Part shown: positions 15,881-26,610 of the stretch, in pieces
Layout of the letters: each line of letters starts with the position of its first letter
Numbering within the stretch: position 1 is the first letter of the stretch
NCBI RefSeq assembly: GCF_030817415.1
Contig: NZ_JAUSZI010000002.1
Location: 3,410,001-3,474,000 of the forward strand
DNA length: 64,000 nt
Reading direction: 5' to 3'
DNA from: Streptomyces umbrinus
GTDB taxonomy: Bacteria; Actinomycetota; Actinomycetes; Streptomycetales; Streptomycetaceae
The notes under the pieces: generated by a model
Database searches by the model: none
What the model was told of the DNA's origin: nothing
Seen by the model: only the letters and a program-made list of their open reading frames with translations
Translations under genes and position numbers: made by a program

Positions 15881-17608
15881 TCAGCTCATGGACGAGGAGG
15901 CGATGTCCGGGGCTCGTGTCGGTGCCGGGGCGGAGGGCGGTGCGGGCGTGGGTGCCGGCGTCTGTGCCTGGGCCTGTGTCGGCGTCGGAGTCGGTGTCGA
16001 GGGAGCCGAGACCGTGTCCACGGGCAGCAGTCGGGGCATCCCGATGGCGGGCAGTTCGATGGTGAACTCCGTGCGTCCCGGCTCGCTCTCGACTCCGATC
16101 CGGCCCCCGTGCGCCTGTGTGATCGCCGCCGCGATGGCGAGGCCCAGACCGGAGCCGCCGGACCTGGCGTCCGGGCGGGAGCGCGAGGCGTCGGCTCGGG
16201 TGAAGCGTTCGAAGACCCTGGGGAGCAGAGTGGGCGGGATGCCGGGGCCGTTGTCGCGTACCCGGATGACGCGACGCTCGTCCGTGGCCTCGACCGAGGT
16301 GACGACGGTCGTGCCCACAGGTGTGTGCATACGCGCGTTGGCCAACAGACTGGCCACCACCTGGTGCAGTCGGGCCTCGTCGCCGACGACGAGCGCCGGG
16401 GTGTCGAGGAGCAGTCCGAGCTGCCAGTCGTGGTCGCTCCCGGCGGCTCGCGCGTCCCATACCGCCTCGGCGACCAGGGCCGCGAGGTCCGCCTCGGCCG
16501 CGTGCGGCGGCCGGCCCTCGTCGAGCCGGGCGAGCAGCAGGAGGTCCTCCACGAGGCCGGTCATGCGGGCCGACTCGGCGGAGACCCTCCGCCAGGCCAG
16601 CGTGGGCTCGATCACGCCCGCGCCGCGGTTCATCAGTTCCGCGTAACCGGCGATGGCCGCGAGCGGCGTACGGAGTTCATGGCTGGCGTCGGCGAGGAGG
16701 TGGCGTATGCGTTCCTCGCTGCGGCGGATCTCCTCCTCGCCGCGCTGCCGTTGGGCGAGCGAGGTCTCCACGTGGTCGATCATGCGGTTGAGCGCGGCGG
16801 CGACCTGGCCTGCCTCGCTGCCGGGGTCGGTGTCCCGTTCGGATACGCGGGTGAGGCCGGATGCGGGGGTGAGGCCGGTGGTCTCGCCCCGGTCCAGGGG
16901 TGAGCGGGAGACCTCGACGGCGGTGGCGGCGACCCGTCCCAGCGGCCGCAGCTGACGCCGGATGACGACGGCGCAGACGCAGCCCGCGGCGGCGAGACCG
17001 ACGACGGCGACCACGGCCTCGACCACGATCAGGTCCCGGATCATGTCCTGTACGCCATCCATCGGCAGGCCGGTGAGGACGGCGTGCCCGCTGTCGGCGA
17101 GGGCGGTGACCCGGTAGGTGCCGAGGCCGGGCACGGTCCGGGTGTGCAGGGAGCCGTCGGCCTCGATGCCGTCGAGCGCGGCGCGTTGGGCGGCGCTGAG
17201 ATTTCGCGGGTCGCCGTCCTGGGGGACGACCCGGGCGGCCGATACGTACCCGTCGACGTCGAGCGTGCCCGCGATCGTGCCGACGTCCTGACCTCGCTGG
17301 TCGAGGAACGTCAGGTCCTTGTCGGCGGCCGGCCCGGCCTCGGTCGTGCCCCGGGTCGCGCTCTGAACGCGCTCGGCGGCGTTGGTGACGCGCTGGTCCA
17401 GATCGCCGAGCAGATAGGCGCGTTGGACGAGGAAGACGGTGAGCGCCGTCACCGCGCACACGGCGACGAGGGTGACTCCGACGAACAGCGGGAGGCGGGA
17501 CCGCAGCGAGCGGCCGCGCTGGGCACGGTGGTCCCGCGGCGACCGCGCCCCCAGCCGCCCCCACTGCTGCACCCACTGCCGCTCCCGGAGTCGCAGTCGC
17601 GAACTCAT
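15881..17608 (-). CDS. two-component sensor histidine kinase
   Basis: Membrane sensor kinase, 575 aa. There are two membrane helices (about 36-58 and 190-212) around an extracellular sensor of about 130 residues, then a HAMP segment, a HisKA domain with the phospho-accepting histidine in ADASHELRTPLAAIAG, and a HATPase_c domain with N box, DNGPGIP and GGSGLGLAI. The C-terminus is a long Pro/Ala/Thr-rich repeat tail. The ATG at 17608 has GGAGGACGGGAG just upstream and overlaps the stop of the preceding decayed receiver gene by 4 nt, so it was once translated with its response regulator. The intact kinase domains suggest it still works with another regulator. Confidence 0.88.
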   Translation of the reverse strand: MSSRLRLRERQWVQQWGRLGARSPRDHRAQRGRSLRSRLPLFVGVTLVAVCAVTALTVFLVQRAYLLGDLDQRVTNAAERVQSATRGTTEAGPAADKDLTFLDQRGQDVGTIAGTLDVDGYVSAARVVPQDGDPRNLSAAQRAALDGIEADGSLHTRTVPGLGTYRVTALADSGHAVLTGLPMDGVQDMIRDLIVVEAVVAVVGLAAAGCVCAVVIRRQLRPLGRVAATAVEVSRSPLDRGETTGLTPASGLTRVSERDTDPGSEAGQVAAALNRMIDHVETSLAQRQRGEEEIRRSEERIRHLLADASHELRTPLAAIAGYAELMNRGAGVIEPTLAWRRVSAESARMTGLVEDLLLLARLDEGRPPHAAEADLAALVAEAVWDARAAGSDHDWQLGLLLDTPALVVGDEARLHQVVASLLANARMHTPVGTTVVTSVEATDERRVIRVRDNGPGIPPTLLPRVFERFTRADASRSRPDARSGGSGLGLAIAAAITQAHGGRIGVESEPGRTEFTIELPAIGMPRLLPVDTVSAPSTPTPTPTQAQAQTPAPTPAPPSAPAPTRAPDIASSSMS

Positions 17609-17988
17609 CTCCCGTCCTCCATCGGTCTGGCGGCATGCGCGGCACCTCGCCCGGTGTGGATCGTCGGCGCCGAAGTGAGTCCGTCTGTGCGGGGTTCCGG
17701 CCCGGCTGTGCGGGGCTCCGGCCCGGCTGTGTCGTGTCGCGTTCCGTCGAGGACGACGGCGTGCGGGACGCCGCCGCGTGCGATGCGAGTGTGCGCGATG
17801 CCGCTGTGCGCGACGCGCGGCACGGACGCGCCGTCCGCCACCCGGCAGGGCCGCCCACCGGTCGCGGTGACGACCTCGGTGACGACCTCGGTGACGACCC
17901 TGATGCCCGCCGCGGTGAGCGGTCCCGTGTGGCCGGTTTCGTCGTCGACGTTCAGCACGCGGACGTGCTCCCTTCGGATGCCAGACAT
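17605..17988 (-). pseudogene. decayed response regulator upstream of the sensor kinase
   Basis: A 127-codon frame beginning MSGIRREHVRVLNVDDE, the start of a receiver domain with its acidic pair, and later VPHAVVLDG, which resembles the phospho-acceptor strand. Between and after these the sequence is not receiver-like. It consists of short repeats (EVVTEVVTEVVT and AGPEPRTAGPEPRTDG), and the DNA-binding domain is missing. The ATGA overlap with the kinase is retained. I read it as an OmpR-family regulator degraded by deletion and repeat expansion; a novel small protein is the alternative. Confidence 0.55.
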
Positions 17989-18246
17989 GTCTTGATCCTG
18001 TCCCGGTTCGCTGGCAGAACCCTGTGTTCCGCCTGAGCCGCAGCCGTGCGACCCGGTGGGCCGGGGCAGACGGCGACCCGTCCCCCGGCGTAGCGAACCC
18101 GCCAACTCCCCTGGCCAAAAGGGGCATTGGCATTCCTCGGCCACGCGAATCCCTTGAGCCTCGTGCCACCCGGCGCCCACTCTGATCACTGGCTTCCGCC
18201 CACCAGGCCGGAAGCGTTGTCAGCGTTCAGGGGAGGACGCCCACCC

Positions 18247-21200
18247 ATGCGAAGACTCCACGCCCTCTGGGCCGTGGCCGGAGCGGCCGGACTGCTCACG
18301 GGGGCGATCACGCCCGCGACGGCCGGTCCCGGGGCCGCGGTCACCATGCCCGACGCCACGCCCGTACAGAGCGCCGCCACAAGCGACGCCGCGACCACGA
18401 AGAACGACGCCGCGACCGGCGCCGGAACCACTCAGTCCGTCACCCTCCTCACCGGCGACACCGTGTCGCTCACCACGGGACCGGACGGCAGGAACGCCGT
18501 CGACGTCCGGCGCGGCAAGGGCCGTGAGGCCGCCACCTTCCTGTCCAGCGAGCGCGACGGCGAGATCAGCGTCCTCCCGGCGGACGCCGTCCCGCTGCTG
18601 CAGGCGGGCCGCCTCGATCCGGCGCTCTTCAACATCACCCAGCTGGTGAAGCAGGGATACGCCGACGCCAGGACCGGCGCCACCCCGCTCATCGCCACCT
18701 ACAGCAAGGGCAGTGCGACGCCCGACGGCGCGCGACGCACACTCGCGCTGCCCGGCATCGACGGCGCCGCGCTGAGCGCGAAGAAGTCCACCGCCTTCTG
18801 GGCGGACATCGCCCCCGCGCTCGGCACCGAAGCGACCTCGAAGGCCGCGCGGCAGCTCGGCGACGGCATCGAGAAGATCTGGCTGGACGCCAAGGTGAAG
18901 GCGTCCCTCGACGTGAGCGTTCCGCAGATCGGCGCACCCGAGGTATGGCAGTCGGGCTACGACGGCAAGGGCGTCAAGGTCGCGGTCCTGGACACGGGTG
19001 TGGACGCCGAACACCCGGACCTCGCCGGGAAGGTCGCCGAGTCCCAGAGCTTCGTACCGGACCAGGCGGTGCAGGACGGTCACGGCCACGGCACTCATGT
19101 GGCGTCCACGATCGTCGGCTCGGGCTCGGCATCGGACGGCAAGCGCAAGGGAGTCGCGCCGGGCGCCGAACTGCTGGTCGGCAAGGTGCTGGGCAACGAC
19201 GGCCGGGGCCAGTCCTCGTGGATCATCGCGGGCATGGAGTGGGCGGCCCGCTCCGGCGCGAAGATCGTGTCGATGTCGCTGGGCGGTACGGCGTCGGGCC
19301 CCTCCGACGCGCTCAGCCAGAGCGTCGACGAGCTGTCCGCCTCCACGGGTACCCTCTTCGTCGTCGCGGCGGGCAACGCCGGCCCGTCCGAGCAGACCAT
19401 CGGCACCCCGGGCATCGCCGACTCGGCGCTGACGGTGGGCGCGGTCGACAAGGCCGACAAGCTCGCCCCGTTCTCCAGCCGCGGCCCGCGCCTCGGCGAC
19501 TCCGCGGTCAAGCCGGAGATCACGGCTCCGGGCGCGGCCATCACGGCGGCCCGCGCCTCGGGCACCTCCATGGGCACGCCCGTCGACGCCAACTACACGA
19601 CGGCGGGCGGCACTTCGATGGCGACGCCGCACGTCTCGGGCGCGGCGGCCCTGGTCGCGCAGGCCCATCCGGACTGGACGGGCCAGCAGATCAAGCAGGC
19701 CCTTGCCAGTACCGCGAAGACGAATGCCGACAACTCCGTGTTCGAACAGGGAGACGGCAGGGTCGACGCCGTACGGGCGGTCCGGCAAGGTGTCTTCGCG
19801 ACCCCGGCGCTGAGCTTCGGCAAGTTCGAGGACGGCGACGCCGAGATCGTCACCAAGGAGATCACGTACACCAACACCACTGACACTGCGGTGGAGTTGA
19901 AGGTCGCCTCGTCGCTCGCCGAGGCCGTCCCGGGCGACGGAACGGTGACTGTTCCGGCCAAGGGCACCGCCACGGTCCCGGTCGGCGTCGACCCCGCGAA
20001 GGAGGCCCAGGGCCGGTACACGGGCCATGTCACGGCGACCGCCGACGGCATCCAGGTCACCACGGCCGTCGGCTTCGAGAAGGCGCCGAAGACGTACGAC
20101 CTCAAGGTCTCGCTCGTGGGCCGCGACGGCAAACCGTCCACCGCGGCGTCGATCTACACGCTCCAGGAACTGAACGGCGCGTACCCCGACGAGTACGGCT
20201 TCCTCGGCACCGGCTGGACCTGGCAGGTTCCGGCCGGCACCTACTCGATCGCGACCTGGATCCCGGACCGCGACGGGGGCGGCACCGCCGTCGGCACCTC
20301 GATCGTGGGCAACCCCGAGATCAAGGTGAACGGGGACACCGAGGTCGTCCTCGACGCCCGCAAGGCCGTCGAGATCAAGCCGAAGACCAAGCAGGACTCC
20401 GAGTTCCAGGGCTTCAGCACCAACTGGCACCGCGAAGGACCGGGCAGCGCCTGGGGCCTGACGTACAGCCAGGGCTGGTGGACCGACCACGTCTATGTGG
20501 CGCCGACCGAGAAGGTCACCGAGGGAACCCTGGAGTTCTCCGCCAAGTTCCGGGTGTACGCGAAGGAGTTGACGGCGAGCGTCACCAGCCCGGAGAAGTC
20601 CGAGCTGTCCTCGATCTACTACTCCCAGACGTACAACGACTTCCCGTTGAAGATCAGCGGTGACCGCAAGGTCCAGGCGGTGGACGCGGGCGGCGGTACC
20701 GAGGCCGACTTCGCGGGTCTCGACGTCAAGGGCAAGGTGGCCGTGGTCGGGGTCGGCGCCACGGAGCGGGCACAGAGCGCTCTGGACAACGCGACCAAGG
20801 CCGGCGCCGGTTACCTCATCGTGTACCGCAAGACCCCCGGCTACTGGATCGAGGCCGTGGATCGCGCGACCACCGTCCCGCTGATGATCGCCACCGGCGA
20901 GGAGGGCGCCAGGCTCACCGGCCTGCTGCAGTCCGGCAAGAAGACCGGCAAGAAGGTCACGCTGAAGCTGGGCGGCACGCCGGTCAGCCCGTACGTCTAC
21001 AACCTGCTCGCCGCGCAGAGCGGCTCCATCTCCAAGAACCAGACGTACGACCTGGGCAAGTCCACCACGGTGAAGCGGACGGCCCGTTACCACGGAGCCA
21101 CGGCCGGCGAGATCGGCGCGGACACCGTGTACACCTTCCGCCCCTGGCAGGCCTTCAGCATCGAGAACAGCAAGTACCTGGAGCTGGGCACGGAACGCGA

Positions 21201-21978
21201 CGAGTACTACTACGTCGACCCCGACACCCGCACCCGGCACGTCGTCTATCCGAACTGGGACACGCTCAGGGGCCAGTGGAGCCCGCTGCGCACCTTCAGC
21301 AAGGCGGCCACGGAGCCCACCGAGAACTGGCTGCGCCAGGTCGTCCGGCCCGGCACCAGCGAGGAGTACGGCCTCTCCGAACGCACCGGCGACGAACTCA
21401 CCCTCTCGGTGGCGGAGTTGAGCGACTCCACGCCGGGCCACTACGGATACATCGACGGCACCGACAGCACCGCGAAGGGCAAGCTCTACGCGGACGGGCA
21501 ACTCGTCGGTGACTCGACGCTCGGCGGGTACGGCATCTTCAACGTGGCGGCGGACAAGGCCTCGTACCGCTTCGAACTGGACGTGCAGCGCCGGACGGAC
21601 TGGGCCAAGTACTCCACGAGCACCCACAGCGAATGGACCTTCGCCTCGGCGCACACCGACACCGCGACGGCGCTGCCGCTGCTCACCGTCGGTATCGCCC
21701 CGAAGGGCCTCGACCTCCTCAACCGGGCCAAGAGCGGCCGGGAGTTGGAGATCGGGCTGCCGGTCGCGAACCAGCTGGGAAGCGTCCGGGCGAGCACGCT
21801 CAAGGCATGGGCCTCCTACGACGACGGCGCGTCCTGGAAGGAGGTGAAGGTCAAGAACGGCAAGGCGCGGTTCAAGCCGGCGAAGGGTGCCGAATCGGTG
21901 TCGCTGCGCGTGCGGGCCACCGACCGCGACGGCAACGGGATCGACCAGACCGTACTGCGGGCCTTCGGCCTGAAGTAG
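18247..21978 (+). CDS. secreted subtilisin-like serine protease (S8)
   Basis: Large exported subtilase, 1243 aa. The signal peptide spans about residues 1-27; the pro-region follows, then the S8 domain with Asp249 (AVLDTGVD), His281 (GHGTHVAS) and Ser457 (GGTSMATPH). All three catalytic residues are intact. Residues about 540-1243 form beta-rich C-terminal domains, including a PA-like insert (about 800-900, DVKGKVAVVGVG then AGAGYLIVY). GGGGAGG precedes the ATG at 18247; an in-frame TTG at 18127 has no signal-like sequence. The next gene on the same strand is a LuxR-type regulator, a pairing common in streptomycetes. The substrate is unknown. Confidence 0.9.
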   Translation: MRRLHALWAVAGAAGLLTGAITPATAGPGAAVTMPDATPVQSAATSDAATTKNDAATGAGTTQSVTLLTGDTVSLTTGPDGRNAVDVRRGKGREAATFLSSERDGEISVLPADAVPLLQAGRLDPALFNITQLVKQGYADARTGATPLIATYSKGSATPDGARRTLALPGIDGAALSAKKSTAFWADIAPALGTEATSKAARQLGDGIEKIWLDAKVKASLDVSVPQIGAPEVWQSGYDGKGVKVAVLDTGVDAEHPDLAGKVAESQSFVPDQAVQDGHGHGTHVASTIVGSGSASDGKRKGVAPGAELLVGKVLGNDGRGQSSWIIAGMEWAARSGAKIVSMSLGGTASGPSDALSQSVDELSASTGTLFVVAAGNAGPSEQTIGTPGIADSALTVGAVDKADKLAPFSSRGPRLGDSAVKPEITAPGAAITAARASGTSMGTPVDANYTTAGGTSMATPHVSGAAALVAQAHPDWTGQQIKQALASTAKTNADNSVFEQGDGRVDAVRAVRQGVFATPALSFGKFEDGDAEIVTKEITYTNTTDTAVELKVASSLAEAVPGDGTVTVPAKGTATVPVGVDPAKEAQGRYTGHVTATADGIQVTTAVGFEKAPKTYDLKVSLVGRDGKPSTAASIYTLQELNGAYPDEYGFLGTGWTWQVPAGTYSIATWIPDRDGGGTAVGTSIVGNPEIKVNGDTEVVLDARKAVEIKPKTKQDSEFQGFSTNWHREGPGSAWGLTYSQGWWTDHVYVAPTEKVTEGTLEFSAKFRVYAKELTASVTSPEKSELSSIYYSQTYNDFPLKISGDRKVQAVDAGGGTEADFAGLDVKGKVAVVGVGATERAQSALDNATKAGAGYLIVYRKTPGYWIEAVDRATTVPLMIATGEEGARLTGLLQSGKKTGKKVTLKLGGTPVSPYVYNLLAAQSGSISKNQTYDLGKSTTVKRTARYHGATAGEIGADTVYTFRPWQAFSIENSKYLELGTERDEYYYVDPDTRTRHVVYPNWDTLRGQWSPLRTFSKAATEPTENWLRQVVRPGTSEEYGLSERTGDELTLSVAELSDSTPGHYGYIDGTDSTAKGKLYADGQLVGDSTLGGYGIFNVAADKASYRFELDVQRRTDWAKYSTSTHSEWTFASAHTDTATALPLLTVGIAPKGLDLLNRAKSGRELEIGLPVANQLGSVRASTLKAWASYDDGASWKEVKVKNGKARFKPAKGAESVSLRVRATDRDGNGIDQTVLRAFGLK

Positions 21979-22018
21979 CCGCCCGCCGGCCCGTTGCGTC
22001 GGCCCCAAGCAGCCGCCC

Positions 22019-22067
22019 GCCCGGCACGGTGTATCAGCCTTAACAAAGATCCTCTACCGTGCCGGGC
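22019..22067. promoter_or_regulatory. perfect 12-bp inverted repeat abutting the regulator start codon
   Basis: GCCCGGCACGGT (22019-22030) and ACCGTGCCGGGC (22056-22067) are separated by 25 nt, and the right arm ends 1 nt before the ATG at 22069. It could be the protease-gene terminator, a hairpin that blocks translation initiation, or an autoregulatory operator. Confidence 0.6.
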
Positions 22068-22068
22068 C

Positions 22069-23070
22069 ATGGTGAACACGGCATACGACACGGCACGACA
22101 GACCCCCGCCGCGAGCCCCTGGGCCGCGGTGGGGGTCTCCGTCTTCGACGAGCTGGTCTACCAGGCGATCCTCAATCAGCCCGATGCCGGGGCGGCCGGC
22201 TGGGCGCTGCTCACCGGTGGCCCGCCGGCACGGGTGCGCGAGTCCTGCAACCGGCTGCTGACGCTCGGACTTCTCCAACCCCCGGACTCCATGGGCGGGT
22301 TACGCGCGGTCGACCCACGGGTGGGGATCCGCGCGCTGATCCGGCGGCGCGAGACGGAGTCCGAACTGCTCGCCGCCACCGCCGAGGAGATGGCCACCGC
22401 GTACGAGGCCGGGCTGCTGCGCGAGGAACCTGCCCGGCTGGTGGAGGTCGTCTCCGGGGAGGGCGCCAACGCGGCCCGCCTGGAGGAGCTGTACGCACGT
22501 GCCGAGCACGAGGTGTGCCTCTTCGACACACCCCCGTATCTCGCCCCGCGCACCCCGCAGTTGGACCTCCAGGCCGATCTGCTCAGCCGCGGGGTGGTCT
22601 ATCGCGCGGTCTACGCGGCGACCGCTCTGGAGGACCCGGACGTCCTGACGCACGCCTGGAAGATGGTCGAACTCGGCGAGCAGGCCCGGGTGTTGCCCTC
22701 GGTACCGGTCAAGATGCTGCTGATCGACGGGCGTCGGGCGATGCTCCCGCTGACCGCCTCCGAGACGGGCGGCTACTGCGCCGTCGTGGTACGCCACTCG
22801 GCGGTGACCGAGGCCCTGCAGAAGCTCTTCGACCTGGCCTGGCAGCAGGCGACTCCGCTCGGCCAGACGGCCGGGAGCGCTGAACTCCCCGAGGGCGAGC
22901 GGGTGTTGATCCGGCTGCTGGCGGCCGGGATGAAGGACGAGGCGGTGGCCCGCCATCTGGGCGTCAGCCTCAGAACCCTGCGACGCCGGGTGAGCGAACT
23001 CCAGGAACGGCTGGGCGCGGCGAGCAGGTTCCAGCTTGGGGTACGAGCGGCTCAGCGCGGCTGGGTGTAG
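22069..23070 (+). CDS. LuxR-type helix-turn-helix regulator with TrmB-like sensor region
   Basis: DNA-binding regulator, 333 aa. The N-terminal 70 residues form a winged-helix-like segment (VFDELVYQAILNQPDAG); the middle resembles the phospholipase-D-like ligand part seen in TrmB/LuxR regulators of streptomycetes. The C-terminal LuxR HTH is clear (LLAAGMKDEAVARHLGVSLRTLRRRVSELQ, about 285-315, with the usual spacing). It lies 90 bp after the subtilase on the same strand. No good Shine-Dalgarno is visible before the ATG, which follows directly on the inverted repeat, so translation may be unusual. A role in controlling the protease is inferred from position only. Confidence 0.78.
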   Translation: MVNTAYDTARQTPAASPWAAVGVSVFDELVYQAILNQPDAGAAGWALLTGGPPARVRESCNRLLTLGLLQPPDSMGGLRAVDPRVGIRALIRRRETESELLAATAEEMATAYEAGLLREEPARLVEVVSGEGANAARLEELYARAEHEVCLFDTPPYLAPRTPQLDLQADLLSRGVVYRAVYAATALEDPDVLTHAWKMVELGEQARVLPSVPVKMLLIDGRRAMLPLTASETGGYCAVVVRHSAVTEALQKLFDLAWQQATPLGQTAGSAELPEGERVLIRLLAAGMKDEAVARHLGVSLRTLRRRVSELQERLGAASRFQLGVRAAQRGWV

Positions 23071-23139
23071 CGGCCGCGCGCCCGAGGCACCCACCGCACG
23101 CGCCGCCCACCGCCCACGCTGTCCACCCTCCGCACGGCA

Positions 23140-23175
23140 GAGGGCCGCACCCCCGTCTCCGGGAGTGCGGCCCTC
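23140..23175. terminator. bidirectional terminator between regulator and aconitase
   Basis: An 11-bp perfect stem GAGGGCCGCAC/GTGCGGCCCTC (23140-23150 and 23165-23175), placed between convergent genes. Confidence 0.75.
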
Positions 23176-23212
23176 AACTGCCGTACAGGACCGCGTACTT
23201 GCGGTGGCCCGC

Positions 23213-25945
<2,733 letters not shown>

Positions 25946-25997
25946 TCATGTGCGCGTACCACCGCATCCTGCCGCCACGCCCTCTTGGCCGATCCGC

Positions 25998-26029
25998 TAA
26001 GGTAAGGCTAAGTTAGGTAACCCTTACCG
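25998..26029. promoter_or_regulatory. iron-box-like sequence upstream of acnA
   Basis: TAAGGTAAGGCTAAGTTAG (25998-26016) and the overlapping TTAGGTAACCCTTACC resemble the DtxR/DmdR1 consensus TTAGGTTAGGCTAACCTAA. They lie 68-99 bp upstream of the aconitase start. The match is approximate. Confidence 0.45.
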
Positions 26030-26059
26030 GTCCGGGCGGCTGCGGCACGCCTCGGCAGA

Positions 26060-26077
26060 TATCTCGATGTCGAGATA
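26060..26077. promoter_or_regulatory. TamR-like palindrome upstream of acnA
   Basis: TATCTCGA-TG-TCGAGATA is a perfect 18-bp inverted repeat. In S. coelicolor the MarR-family regulator TamR is known to bind the aconitase gene promoter and other central-carbon genes and to respond to citrate and trans-aconitate. This palindrome is a good candidate for that site. Confidence 0.6.
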
Positions 26078-26343
26078 ACTCTAGTACATGACCGCCGGGC
26101 GGTCATGCCCGGAGGGTGTGTCCTGTTGCACGGACGCGCCCGCCGACCTGCTCCGGGAGCCATCTCAAGACGGCCGAAACCGTGCCGCGGAGCAGCCGCG
26201 AATACGGGCCCGGAGCAGCCCCCGGCACGGACCGGGACCCGGTCCAGAACCCCGCCCGGACCCGAACCGCGCCCGGGAGCAAGCGCGTTCGGCGTATCGA
26301 CCGGCATCCGGGGTACCCGGCGACGGACGACAAGGAGGCACGC

Positions 26344-26547
26344 ATGCCCCTCACATTCCGTAAGAGCTTCCGGATCCTGCCCGGGGTACGGCTGAACATC
26401 AACCGTCGCTCGTGGTCCATCACCAGCGGCGGCAAGAACGGACCGCGGCGCACACACAGCAGCACGGGCCGCCGGACCACCTCGATGGATCTGCCGGGCC
26501 CCTTCGGCTGGCGACGCACCACGACCAAGCGCCCCAAGCGCGGCTGA
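26344..26547 (+). CDS. small DUF4236 protein
   Basis: A 67-aa basic protein beginning MPLTFRKSFRILPGVRLNI and containing NRRSWSITSGGK, the core of the DUF4236 family (FRKSFKLGPGVRLNLSKSG-type). AAGGAGG lies 5 nt before the ATG. The function is unknown. It is divergent from acnA and upstream of the HTH-MurA gene, the same order as in S. coelicolor as I recall it. Confidence 0.85.
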   Translation: MPLTFRKSFRILPGVRLNINRRSWSITSGGKNGPRRTHSSTGRRTTSMDLPGPFGWRRTTTKRPKRG

Positions 26548-26583
26548 GGGACCGTCACCCACTCGGACCCCCCGAGATGCCGC

Positions 26584-26599
26584 ATCTCATATGTGAGAT
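26584..26599. promoter_or_regulatory. palindrome ATCTCA-TATG-TGAGAT before the HTH-MurA gene
   Basis: A perfect 6-bp inverted repeat with a 4-bp spacer, ending 11 bp upstream of the ATG. Since the gene product carries an XRE-type HTH, this is a candidate autoregulatory operator. Confidence 0.55.
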
Positions 26600-26610
26600 A
26601 TCCTGCCGCC

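Noticed and set aside
18220..22008. 1262-codon minus frame opposite the subtilase
   Set aside because: Composition of a shadow frame; the plus strand has signal peptide, catalytic triad and ribosome site.
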